A DNA stretch of 64,000 nt from Alicycliphilus denitrificans_A. GTDB lineage: Bacteria > Pseudomonadota > Gammaproteobacteria > Burkholderiales > Burkholderiaceae_C. Under the pieces are notes generated by a model, which saw only the letters and a program-made list of their open reading frames with translations, was not told where the DNA came from and did no database searches. Shown piece by piece: positions 45,058 to 53,554 of this stretch (its first letter is position 1; the number at the start of each line of letters is the position of its first letter). The translations under genes and the position numbers were made by a program. Location: the NCBI RefSeq assembly GCF_044792555.1, contig NZ_CP126238.1, positions 2,728,001 to 2,792,000 of the forward strand. The letters run 5' to 3'.

Positions 45058-47363
45058 GCCTGCTCACCCCCGAACGGCTGTACCAGCTGCTACCCGCCAT
45101 CCACCGCCTGCGCGATGCCGAGCAGGGCCAGCCGCTGCGCGCGCTGCTGGCGGTGATCGAAGAGGAACTCACGGCGCTCGAGGCCGACACCGCGCGCCTG
45201 TATGACAACTGGTTCATCGAGACCTGCGACGAATGGACCGTGCCCTATATCGGCGACCTGGTGGGCGCACGGCCGATCCGGCCCGTGCCCTCGGCCGGCG
45301 TCAGCATGCGCGGCTGGGTCGCCAACACCCTGGCCTACCGGCGCCGCAAGGGCACGGCCCTGGTGCTGGAGCAGCTGGCGCGCGACGTGACCGGCTGGCC
45401 GGCAGTGGCCGTGGAGTACTTCCAGCGCCTGGCAACCACGCAGCACATGAACCATGTGCGCCGCGCGCCGCAAGCCACGGCCGGCGTGCGCGACGCGGCA
45501 GGCGCCGAGCTGGCCCAGGCGTATGGCAGTGCCTTCGATGCCTTCGCGCACACCCTGGAGGTGCGCAACGCCGACCCGCGCGGCGGGCGTTTCAACATCT
45601 CCAATGTAGGCATCTTCCTGTGGCGCCTGCGCGCGCAGCCGCTGGGCCAGGGCGCGCCCGGCGAAGCGGACGCCGATTTCTTCAGCGCCCGCGACAGCGG
45701 CGCGGGCTTCTGGCACATGCACCCGGCCGGGGTGGATGCACCGCTGTTCAATATTCCGCGCACCGAATCGGGCGGCGCCGTGACCCAGGCCGCGCGCGAG
45801 CAGCATGTGAGCGCCCCCCTGCGCGCACTGGCCCTGCATGCCGAGCTGGAACGGCTGCGCGCCGGCAGCGCGCAGCCCGCGCCCGTGTTCATGACCCAGG
45901 CCGCCCCGGTGCTGCGCGTGTTCGCCCGGCTCGCGGGCGAGACACTGCCGGTGGAGGTGGCGCGCGAGGGCCTGTGGATCTGCGAGATTCCCGACGCCGT
46001 GGAACAGGCCCTCCCCACGCCGCGCGTGGCGGCCCTGGATGTGCGGCGCGGGCGCATTGCCTTTGCGGCCGGGCTCAACGTGCAACAGGTCTGGCTGCAG
46101 GCCGCGCATGGCAGCGTGGCCGACATCGGCGGCGGCCCCTACGACCGCGGCGACGCGCTGCGTGCAGCAAGCCGCAGCCTGTCCCAGGGCCAGGCGACCG
46201 AGGACGATGCGGGTGGTTTCTTCGACCCCACGGTCTGGCAGGCGGGCGTCACCCACCTGCTGCCGCTGGGCGGCACGGGCCAGCTGTTTGCCACGCTGCG
46301 CGACGCCGTCGCGGCCTGGAACGCACAGCCAGCCGGCCGCACCGGTGTGATCGTGCTCATGGACAGCCTGAGCGAGACCGACGCCGCGCCGCTCTCCATC
46401 CACATCGCCGAGGGCTCGCGGCTGATGATCGTCGCCGGCCAATGGCCGCTCGTGCCCATTCCTGGCGCGCTGCCGGGCACCGTGGGGCGCCTGCCGGGCC
46501 GCTTCGAGGCGCGCGACGTGCGCGCGCACTGGCACGGCAAGCTGCAGGTGCTCGGCACGGCGGCGGCGGGCTCCAGCAACCCTGGCGCCCTGTTCCTCAA
46601 CGGCCTGCTGCTGCAGGGGCCGCTGCAAATCTCCGGCCCGCTGGGCCAGGTGGAGCTGGCGCACTGCAGCGTGCTGCCCGGCGGCAGCCACATCACGGTG
46701 GCGGGCGACAGCCCACGCCTGGCGCTGCGCGTGCTGGCCAGCCTCTGCGCGCCCATCGCGGTCGCGGGCCCGGTCACCAGCGTGAGCGTGGCGGACAGCA
46801 TCATCGGCCTGCTGGACGACGGCGCGCCGCCCGCGCCGGCGCTGCATGCCTCCCAGGCCGCGCTGGACCTGCAGCGCGCGAGCTTCTTCGGCAGCGTGCA
46901 TGGCCTCACGCTCGCGGCCAGCGACTGCATCTTCGACGCCCCGGTCACGGCCGAGCGGCGCCAGACGGGCTGCGTGCGCTTTTGCTACGTGCCGCCGGCA
47001 TCCGCCGTGCCGCGCCGCTACCGCTGCCAGCCGCAATTGGAGATCGACACCCGCATCGCAGCCCTGCGCACGGCGGCGCTTGCCGCCGGCCTGCCGGCGC
47101 CGACCGGCGCCCAGGAGGCGGCCTTGCGCGCCGAGGCCGAGGCCACGCTGCGCCCGCTGTTCAGCGCGCGCCGTTATGGCGACCCAGCGCTGGGCCAGCT
47201 CGATGAGCGCTGCGCCGTGCAGATCCGCACCGGTGCCGAGAGCGGCGCCGAGATGGGCGCCTACGAGCAACTACGCCAGCCCCAGCGCGAGGCCAACCTG
47301 CGCGACGCGCTCGCCGAATACCTGCGCCTGGGCCTGAGCGCCGGGCTGCATTACGCCAATTGA
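45054..47363 (+). CDS. Phage tail protein I-like baseplate protein with beta-helix C-terminal part
   Basis: This 769-residue protein has a gpI-like N-terminus (LTPERLYQLLPAIHRLRDAE, then TCDEWTVPYIGDLVGARPI). The following 500 residues have Ig- or beta-helix-like repeats (NGLLLQGPLQISGPLGQVEL, HCSVLPGGSHITVAGDSPRL, SVSVADSIIGLLDDG). In phage P2-type tails gpI joins baseplate to fibre; here the extended part may replace the fibre anchor. It stops just before the next gene (15 bases). Confidence 0.85.
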   Translation: MSLLTPERLYQLLPAIHRLRDAEQGQPLRALLAVIEEELTALEADTARLYDNWFIETCDEWTVPYIGDLVGARPIRPVPSAGVSMRGWVANTLAYRRRKGTALVLEQLARDVTGWPAVAVEYFQRLATTQHMNHVRRAPQATAGVRDAAGAELAQAYGSAFDAFAHTLEVRNADPRGGRFNISNVGIFLWRLRAQPLGQGAPGEADADFFSARDSGAGFWHMHPAGVDAPLFNIPRTESGGAVTQAAREQHVSAPLRALALHAELERLRAGSAQPAPVFMTQAAPVLRVFARLAGETLPVEVAREGLWICEIPDAVEQALPTPRVAALDVRRGRIAFAAGLNVQQVWLQAAHGSVADIGGGPYDRGDALRAASRSLSQGQATEDDAGGFFDPTVWQAGVTHLLPLGGTGQLFATLRDAVAAWNAQPAGRTGVIVLMDSLSETDAAPLSIHIAEGSRLMIVAGQWPLVPIPGALPGTVGRLPGRFEARDVRAHWHGKLQVLGTAAAGSSNPGALFLNGLLLQGPLQISGPLGQVELAHCSVLPGGSHITVAGDSPRLALRVLASLCAPIAVAGPVTSVSVADSIIGLLDDGAPPAPALHASQAALDLQRASFFGSVHGLTLAASDCIFDAPVTAERRQTGCVRFCYVPPASAVPRRYRCQPQLEIDTRIAALRTAALAAGLPAPTGAQEAALRAEAEATLRPLFSARRYGDPALGQLDERCAVQIRTGAESGAEMGAYEQLRQPQREANLRDALAEYLRLGLSAGLHYAN

Positions 47364-47378
47364 CGAGGAGGCACCAAC

Positions 47379-50300
47379 ATGCAAGGCGATCTCTCCCGCG
47401 AAACCTTCGACCCACGCCAGCACTACACCGCCGTGCGACTGCAGCAGGGCCGCGTGCTCACCGATGCGGACTTCAACGAGCAGGGCGACATCACGCGCCG
47501 GCGCCACGAACAGCTGGCCCGGGATGTGATAGGCGCCAGCGGCGCCCCCGCCGAGGGCGCCGGCTTTGCGCTCTCGGGCGGCATGGCCGCGCTGGCCGTG
47601 CACGCCCAGGACGCCAGCAGCATCTGGATCGCCGGCGAGGACGGCGTGCTGCTGGTCAGCGGCAACGGCGGCGCCAGCTGGACCGTGGCCCACACCGGCA
47701 GCACGCGCCACCTGCGCGCCCTGGCCCGCGCGAGCGCCAGTGGCTGGGCCGTGGGCGACGGCGGCACCCTGCTGCGCACCAGCAACGCCGGCAGCACCTG
47801 GACGGCGCAGGCCGGCGGCACGCTGCAGACCCTGCGCGGCGCCGCCGCGACCGACGCCCAGCATGCCTGGGCCGTGGGAGATGGCGGCCTGGCCCTGCGC
47901 ACCGTGGACGGTGGCGGCACCTGGACGCAGCACGCCACCGGCGTGGCGCGCCTGTATGCCGTGGCCTTCACCAGCGCCCAGAACGGACTGGCCGTGGGCC
48001 GGGGCGGCGCCATCGTGCGCAGCACCGATGGCGGCCAGAGCTGGGCCAAGGTCGACAGCGGCACCACGGCCACCCTGCGCGCCGTGGTCTTGAATGGCGC
48101 CCAGGCCCTGGCCGCGGGCGACGGCGGCACGCTGCTCACGAGCAGCGATGGCGGCGCCACCTGGAGCACGGCAAACAGTGGCAGCACGGCCCGGCTGCGC
48201 GCGCTGCGCATGCGCGACGCCAACACCGGCTGGGCCGCCGGCGACGGCGGCACCCTGCTGGTCACGAGCAACGGTGGCGCGAGCTGGACGGCGCAGCCCG
48301 TGGCCGGCGGCCCGCAGCTGGCCGGCCTGTCCGTGGCGGGCACGGCCGACGCCTGGGCCGTGGGCGGCGGCCAGGCCTGGCGCGTGGCGGCCGCAGGCGC
48401 CGGCGCCCCGGCTGCCCTGCCCGCGGCCAGCCTGCTGGTCAGCGCCGGCGGCTACTACGTGCAGGGCCAGCATTGCGTGTGGGAGCAGGCCGCATCGCTG
48501 GCCAACCAGCCCGATGGCGGCGTGGCCCTGCGCCTGGCGCCGGGCCAGCACCTGATCTACCTGCGCGCCTGGCAGCGCCACATCGGCGCGCTGGAAGACC
48601 CCGCCATCCGCGAGACCGCCCTGGGCGGAGCGGACACGGCCACGCGCTCGCGCCAGATCGCCCAGGTGCGCGCCCTGGCACTGCCGCCCTCGCCCAACAA
48701 CACGCCCTGGCATTGCAACGCCCAGGTGGCGCTCTGGAGCCAGCTGACGGCGCCCCCCGGCGCGCGCCTGGCCGCGCGCGCCGAGCCCGAGCTGGCCGCC
48801 ACGGGCGTGTGCGAGCTGGCCGCCAGCGCCGGCTATCGCCGGCTGGAAAACCAGCTCTACCGCGTGGAGATCCACAGCGTGGACGCCGGCACGGGGGCCG
48901 CCACCTTCAAGTGGTCGCGCGAGAACGCCTGCGTGGCCTACGCCGTGCAGTCCGTGAGCATCGACACCGTGGCCAACCGCACCACCGTGCGCGTGGCCGC
49001 GCGCGGGCGCGACGCCAACCTGGACCTGGCGCCGCACGACCGCGTGGAGCTGCTGGACGACATGGCCGCGCTGCAGCAGCGCGCGGGCCAGTTGTTCGAG
49101 TACCTGAACGACGGCGACGACGCCCTGGAGCTGGTGCTGGCCGGCCTGCCCACGGGCAGCCTAGGGCAGGACGGCAGCCTGCACCCGCTGCTGCGGCGCT
49201 GGGAGCAGCGGCCCACTGCCGCCGGCCAGAACGCGCTGGACCTGGTGGAAGACAGCTGGATCACGCTGGAAGACGGCGTGCAGGTGCGCTTTGCCCCCGG
49301 CGGCAGCTACCGCGTGGGCGACTACTGGCAGATACCGGCACGCACCGCCACGGCCGATGTCGAATGGCCACGGGACGAAGACGGCGCGCCGCTGCCCTGC
49401 CCGCCCGCCGGCGTGGGCGACGGCTGGGCGCGCCTGGGCCTGGTGACGGTGGACGCCGCCGGCCTCATCAGCGCCATCACCGACTGCCGCGAATGGTTCC
49501 CGCCGCTGACCCAGCTCACGCAGCTGCTGTACGTGGGCGGCGACGGCCAGCAGGCCGCGCCCGGCGCCGCGCTGGCCGAGCCACTGCGCCTGCGCGTGGC
49601 GCGCGGCGCGCTGCCCGTAAAGGGGGCGCACGTGCGCTTCACGGTGGAGGCCGGCGGCGGCGCGCTCAGCCCGGCCGAGGTCAGCACCGATGCCGCAGGC
49701 CTGGCCCAATGCGCCTGGCAGCTGGGCAGCGCGGCGCAGCAGCGCGTGCGCGCCAACCTGCTCACCAGCGGCGGCGACCCGCTGGCGCAGCAGACCCTGG
49801 TGTTCTCGGCTACGGCCCAGGCCCCGGTGCAGCAGGGTGGCGGCTGCTGCGTCACCATCGGCAAGGGCGGCGACTTTGAACAGCTGGACAGCGATCTGCT
49901 GCAGAAACTGCTCAAGGAACGCGGCCAGCTGTGCCTCTGCTTTCTGCCCGGCAGCCATGAGCTGAAAGGCCTGGGCGTGAATCAGGTCGATCCCGCATCC
50001 AGGCTGTCGCTGCACGGCTGCGGACCCACGGCCACCATTGCCGTGCATGGGCCGCTGGCGCTGGGCGGGTTTGCCGCGCTGGAGTTGCACGACCTGCACC
50101 TGGCCATGGATCCCGGCACCGCGCTGCAGCTGACGGGCAACAGGGAGCTGGGCCTGCATGGGCTGCGCATCGTTGGCAAGCAGGACCTGCCCCAACCCTG
50201 GATCGTGGTGGACGGTGCGGGCGAGTTGCGCATGCACCAATGCGAAGTGGCCGCCGCGGCGCCGGCCTCGGTGGTGGTACAGAGCGTTACCGGCCTGTGC

Positions 50301-50798
50301 GAGGTCATGCACAGCCAGATCGCTGGCGACCTGGCGTTCTACGGCATGCCCGACCCCGACCCGGCGAGCGCCAACCAGGCCGCCGCGGCCCTGGTGAACG
50401 CGCTGGTGAACGGCGACTTCCAGGTGCCGGCCGGCCGCGGCCAGCTGGTGCTGGGGCATAACCGGCTGCGGCGCCTGAATCTGGGCGTGGAACTGCTCAA
50501 GCTGCTGACCGCCCGGAAATTCGACGGTCTGTTCCACACCGTGGTGCTGCAGGGCAACAGCTTCAGCGCCGCCCCCAGCCTGTGCGCCGGCGTGCTCATC
50601 GGCGTCAACGGCAACCATTTCACGGCCGCCCAGACGCCGGACAACCTCCATGGCGTGATGGTGGGGCGGCGCGCCGCCGCCAGCGGCAACGTGAGCGACC
50701 TGCTGAATGACAAGATGACACTGCAATTCCTCCTCGTCAACCGGTCCCAGTTCCGCGGCGCAGCGAATATCGTGAACACCTTTCCGCCATCGAATTGA
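47379..50798 (+). CDS. DUF6519-type eCIS protein with inserted beta-propeller and Ig-like domain (candidate target-recognition protein)
   Basis: This 1139-residue protein starts with the DUF6519 pattern: DLSRETFDPRQHYTAVRLQQ and GRVLTDADFNEQ. From about residue 68 to 350 it holds six or seven repeats of the Ycf48/BNR type (AVGDGGTLL.T..GG.TW), consistent with a seven-bladed propeller. The DUF6519 core then resumes (LLVSAGGYYVQGQHCVWEQA). An Ig-like domain (residues about 725-815), then a CCVTIGKGGDFEQL cysteine pair and a beta-helix-like end follow. Last gene of the operon; possible receptor-binding or outer baseplate protein. Confidence 0.85.
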   Translation: MQGDLSRETFDPRQHYTAVRLQQGRVLTDADFNEQGDITRRRHEQLARDVIGASGAPAEGAGFALSGGMAALAVHAQDASSIWIAGEDGVLLVSGNGGASWTVAHTGSTRHLRALARASASGWAVGDGGTLLRTSNAGSTWTAQAGGTLQTLRGAAATDAQHAWAVGDGGLALRTVDGGGTWTQHATGVARLYAVAFTSAQNGLAVGRGGAIVRSTDGGQSWAKVDSGTTATLRAVVLNGAQALAAGDGGTLLTSSDGGATWSTANSGSTARLRALRMRDANTGWAAGDGGTLLVTSNGGASWTAQPVAGGPQLAGLSVAGTADAWAVGGGQAWRVAAAGAGAPAALPAASLLVSAGGYYVQGQHCVWEQAASLANQPDGGVALRLAPGQHLIYLRAWQRHIGALEDPAIRETALGGADTATRSRQIAQVRALALPPSPNNTPWHCNAQVALWSQLTAPPGARLAARAEPELAATGVCELAASAGYRRLENQLYRVEIHSVDAGTGAATFKWSRENACVAYAVQSVSIDTVANRTTVRVAARGRDANLDLAPHDRVELLDDMAALQQRAGQLFEYLNDGDDALELVLAGLPTGSLGQDGSLHPLLRRWEQRPTAAGQNALDLVEDSWITLEDGVQVRFAPGGSYRVGDYWQIPARTATADVEWPRDEDGAPLPCPPAGVGDGWARLGLVTVDAAGLISAITDCREWFPPLTQLTQLLYVGGDGQQAAPGAALAEPLRLRVARGALPVKGAHVRFTVEAGGGALSPAEVSTDAAGLAQCAWQLGSAAQQRVRANLLTSGGDPLAQQTLVFSATAQAPVQQGGGCCVTIGKGGDFEQLDSDLLQKLLKERGQLCLCFLPGSHELKGLGVNQVDPASRLSLHGCGPTATIAVHGPLALGGFAALELHDLHLAMDPGTALQLTGNRELGLHGLRIVGKQDLPQPWIVVDGAGELRMHQCEVAAAAPASVVVQSVTGLCEVMHSQIAGDLAFYGMPDPDPASANQAAAALVNALVNGDFQVPAGRGQLVLGHNRLRRLNLGVELLKLLTARKFDGLFHTVVLQGNSFSAAPSLCAGVLIGVNGNHFTAAQTPDNLHGVMVGRRAAASGNVSDLLNDKMTLQFLLVNRSQFRGAANIVNTFPPSN

Positions 50799-51002
50799 CG
50801 GGAATATTGATAAGAAATAAGGCTACAGCGCCCATCCATCAATCGTGAAAAGCTATGGTTTTTACTAGTCTGAAGTTCCCCTGCCCCGTCGTCACCCATA
50901 CACTCGCAAGTCGTTAGTCTTACTGTGTCATAAAAGTAGTTTTTTGCTTGCTCGTCCGCAACAAGGACCATCGACCTGTCATCGAACAAGGATTGATTGA
51001 GC

Positions 51003-51206
51003 ATGCTCGGAGTAAACGGGTACAACGAATCGCTGTTTACCACCGTCAGGCTTGAGAACTTCGTGCTGGCTGACCACTCGCTGCGCCCGATCCGGCGGTG
51101 GATCAACGATGCCCTGGCCAAGATGGATGCCCGCTTCTCGGCGATGTACGAGGCCGGCGTCAAGGATGAGCGCCTGCGGCAGCGGTTGTCTCAAGTCGTT
51201 CACTGA
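51003..51206 (+). pseudogene. Truncated IS5-like transposase (N-terminal fragment)
   Basis: A 67-residue open frame reads NESLFTTVRLENFVLADHSL and PIRRWINDALAKMDARFSAM, which is the N-terminal part of a common IS5-family transposase. The reading frame then diverges into KDERLRQRLSQVVH and stops; the catalytic DDE core is missing. It sits between the injection-system operon and the LysR gene, at the boundary between two composition zones, and marks an old insertion or recombination event. No complete terminal repeats can be found. Confidence 0.7.
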
Positions 51207-51209
51207 ACA

Positions 51210-52118
51210 TCACGCCCGCGTCAGGTGTTCGACAAGGAGTGCTGCCGAGGTCGAGAGCGTGCGGTTCGCACTTGTTGCTATCAGAAGTTCACGCCTTGCC
51301 CAGGCATCTCGCAACCGTATCGCCTTGAGCCCCCACGGCTTCAGTTTGCGTGCACAGGTACCCAAGGGCAGCACACCGACCCCCAAGTTGGCCGCGATCA
51401 TTTCGCACATGGCGTCGAAGCTGCGCACCTGCACGCGAAGTCGCAGCGGAAAGCCAGCCTCTTGCGCCGCCGTGGCGATAGCATTCAACAGCGAACTTCC
51501 CCGGTTCAGCCCCACGAAGTCATGGGTAAGGCAATTCTTGAAATCAATCTCGTCGTGCTCGGCCAGGGGATGAGACTGTGCGCACAGCACGACGAGCTGA
51601 TCGGTTTGGTAGGGCCTCACATTCAACCCATGGGCGGGCGCTCCGGCGACGAAGATGCCGACATCGGCCACACCTTCAACCACCGCACGCACGATATCGC
51701 CTGTCAGTTGCTCTTCGACCTCTACCCGCGTTTCTGGATAGCGTTTTAGAAAGCCGGCCAGCGCGGTCGGCAGGAACTCCACCAACGCAGACATATTGGC
51801 CCACAGACGCACGTGGCCACGGGAGCCGCTGGAGTATTCGCTCAGCTCATTGCTGAACAGTTCGAACCCCTGGAACAGTCGCATGGCGTGCTGAAGCGCC
51901 ACGTGCCCCGCCGGCGTGAGGCGAACACCCTGCGCCGTGCGTTCCATCAGCATGGCCTTCGAAGCGGCCTCGAAGTCCGACATTCGCCTGCTGGCTGCCG
52001 AAAGAGCTAGATGGCAGCGTTCCGCCCCCTTGGTAATGCTGCCTGTCTGCGCGACGGCACAAAACAATCGCAGCGTCACGAAGTCGATGCGGGCGGGATT
52101 GATAAGGTCGGTTGCCAT
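51210..52118 (-). CDS. LysR-family transcriptional regulator
   Basis: This 302-residue protein has an N-terminal winged helix-turn-helix (residues 8-65: FVTLRLFCAVAQTGSITKGA, with SAASRRMSDFEAA) and a LysR co-inducer domain (SSGSRGHVRLWANMSALVEF, GVADVGIFVAGA). The start at 52118 gives ATDLINPARIDFVTLRL and is preceded by AAGGAG; the longer frame to 52187 runs into the palindrome. It is divergent from the catabolic operon and probably controls it in response to its substrate. Confidence 0.9.
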   Translation of the reverse strand: MATDLINPARIDFVTLRLFCAVAQTGSITKGAERCHLALSAASRRMSDFEAASKAMLMERTAQGVRLTPAGHVALQHAMRLFQGFELFSNELSEYSSGSRGHVRLWANMSALVEFLPTALAGFLKRYPETRVEVEEQLTGDIVRAVVEGVADVGIFVAGAPAHGLNVRPYQTDQLVVLCAQSHPLAEHDEIDFKNCLTHDFVGLNRGSSLLNAIATAAQEAGFPLRLRVQVRSFDAMCEMIAANLGVGVLPLGTCARKLKPWGLKAIRLRDAWARRELLIATSANRTLSTSAALLVEHLTRA

Positions 52119-52136
52119 TGGGTTGTATCTCCTTTT

Positions 52137-52167
52137 ATCCATCCTTCGCATTATGCGAAGGATGGAT
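52137..52167. promoter_or_regulatory. Perfect 31-bp palindrome between the LysR gene and the catabolic operon
   Basis: Fifteen bases ATCCATCCTTCGCAT (52137-52151) are followed by one T and their exact reverse complement (52153-52167). It lies 18 bases upstream of the LysR start and 83 bases before the VOC gene. The symmetry and position suggest an operator of the LysR protein or of another dimeric repressor, though the classic T-N11-A box is less obvious. Confidence 0.75.
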
Positions 52168-52250
52168 GTGAAATTTGGATTTCTCATTGGAAATGTTGCT
52201 ACTTAATATGCAAGCATTCTCAAAACGGCAATTCAACCCATGGAGGACTC

Positions 52251-52634
52251 ATGATTCACCATCTGGATCATCTGGTGCTGACCACCACCGACGAGCAAGC
52301 TTGCGTCGATTTCTACGTCGGCCTGCTGGGCATGACGCTGGAGACCTTCGGCCAGGGCCGCAAGGCGTTCAAGTTCGGCGAGCAGAAGATCAATCTGCAC
52401 GTGAAGGGCAGCGAGTTCGAGCCCAAGGCGCACCTGCCGGTGCCGGGCGCGCTGGATTTGTGCTTCATCGCGGCACGGCCGCTGGATGAGGTCATTGCGC
52501 ACCTGCGCGAGCGCGGCGCGCAAATCATCGAAGGGCCGGTGCGGCGCACGGGGGCCAACTGGCCGCTGCGCTCCATCTATCTGCGCGATCCGGACCTGAA
52601 CCTGATCGAAATCTCTGAAAGGGCCGACGCATGA
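52251..52634 (+). CDS. VOC-superfamily (glyoxalase/dioxygenase-like) protein
   Basis: This 127-residue protein has the betaalphabetabetabeta pattern of the VOC fold: MIHHLDHLVLTTTDEQACVD, FYVGLLGMTLETF, NLHVKGSEF and a closing IYLRDPDLNLIEISE. The metal ligands expected are His5/His7 region and Glu near the end. The start ATG at 52251 follows GGAGGACTC. First gene of the catabolic operon; the substrate is unknown. It overlaps the dehydrogenase start by 4 bases. Confidence 0.88.
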   Translation: MIHHLDHLVLTTTDEQACVDFYVGLLGMTLETFGQGRKAFKFGEQKINLHVKGSEFEPKAHLPVPGALDLCFIAARPLDEVIAHLRERGAQIIEGPVRRTGANWPLRSIYLRDPDLNLIEISERADA

Positions 52635-53554
52635 ACGCGCCCCTTTCGCCAACCAAAGTAGGTTTCATCGGCCTGGGCCAGATGGGCAAGCCCATGGCGC
52701 TGCGCTTGGTGCAAGAGGGCACCGACCTGTGGGTGACCTCCAAGATCCAGAACGCCTACCCCGCCTTGCGCGCGCAGGGTGCCACCGCGGTGGAGACGCC
52801 CGCCGAATTGGCAAATGCGCAAATCATCTTCCTGAGCCTGCCCGGCGTGGCAGTGATCCGCGACGTGCTGTTCGGCCCCGAAGGGCTGGCGCAGCGGCTG
52901 CGGCCCGGCACCATCGTGGTGGACACCAGCACGGTGGAGCATGGCGCAACGCTGGAATTCCATCAACGGCTGTCCCAGCTCGGTATCGACTTTCTCGATG
53001 CGCCCGTGTCCGGAATGCAGTCCCGCGCCGAGGCGGGCACGCTAACCATCATGTGCGGCGGCGAGCGGCGCGTGTTCGACGCCGTGCACCCCTGGCTGGA
53101 GCGCATGGGCAACAACGTGCTGTTCATGGGGCCTGCGGGCAGCGGGCAGCTCACCAAGCTGGTCAACCAGCTGCTGTTCGACATCCACTGTGCAGCGCTG
53201 GCAGAAATCCTGCCCATGTCGCGCCGCATGGGGCTGGACCCGGCCCAGGTGGCCTCGGTCATCAATAGCGGCACGGGGCGCAGCTATGCCTCGGAATTCT
53301 TCCTGCCGCGCATTCTGGAGCGCAACTTCGGCGACGGCTACCCGCTGCAGGCGGCCTACAAGGATCTGGTGAGCGCGGCCGAACTGGGCGCGCGCCACTG
53401 CGTGCCCATGCCAGTGCTGGCCGCCGCCACGGCCACCTACCAGATGAGCCTGCTGGCGGGCCACGGGGCCAAGGACAAGGGCGCGATGGTCGCCTTCTAC
53501 GAAGACCTTCTGAACGTCACCTTCCAAGCAGATACGGGAGCAAACCATGGCTGA
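52631..53554 (+). CDS. 3-hydroxyisobutyrate dehydrogenase/beta-hydroxyacid dehydrogenase family protein
   Basis: This 307-residue protein has an N-terminal Rossmann motif (VGFIGLGQMGKPMAL, residues 10-24), the FLDAPVSGMQSRAEAGTLTI substrate loop and catalytic Lys in GSGQLTKLVNQLLFD. It is NAD(P)-dependent. In the operon it probably oxidises a hydroxy-acid made from the substrate of the dehydratase; tartronate semialdehyde reductase or L-threonate dehydrogenase-type activity cannot be decided. It overlaps the next gene by 8 bases. Confidence 0.9.
   Translation: MNAPLSPTKVGFIGLGQMGKPMALRLVQEGTDLWVTSKIQNAYPALRAQGATAVETPAELANAQIIFLSLPGVAVIRDVLFGPEGLAQRLRPGTIVVDTSTVEHGATLEFHQRLSQLGIDFLDAPVSGMQSRAEAGTLTIMCGGERRVFDAVHPWLERMGNNVLFMGPAGSGQLTKLVNQLLFDIHCAALAEILPMSRRMGLDPAQVASVINSGTGRSYASEFFLPRILERNFGDGYPLQAAYKDLVSAAELGARHCVPMPVLAAATATYQMSLLAGHGAKDKGAMVAFYEDLLNVTFQADTGANHG

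Larger units (their letters stand above)
27791..50798 (+). other. Extracellular contractile injection system (Afp/PVC-like) locus
   Basis: Eighteen genes on one strand, nearly all coupled by ATGA overlaps or gaps under 20 bases, encode a headless phage-tail-like machine: sheath, tube, baseplate, spike, tip, ATPase and terminator. There are no capsid, terminase, portal, integrase, lysis or replication genes and no T6SS membrane-complex genes (no TssJ/L/M, no ClpV), which points to an eCIS rather than a prophage or T6SS. The DUF4255 (Afp16-like) protein and Afp15-like ATPase are eCIS hallmarks. The gene order resembles eCIS loci of the split J-protein type. Base composition is as GC-rich as the backbone. 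Confidence 0.9.

Noticed and set aside
27791..50798. Interpretation as a prophage or R-type tailocin
   Set aside because: There are no capsid, terminase, holin, lysin, integrase or repressor genes; DUF4255 and the Afp15-like ATPase fit eCIS.
27791..50798. Interpretation as a type VI secretion system
   Set aside because: No TssJ/L/M membrane complex, ClpV, Hcp/TssB-TssC pairs are present; the sheath is a single phage-type protein.
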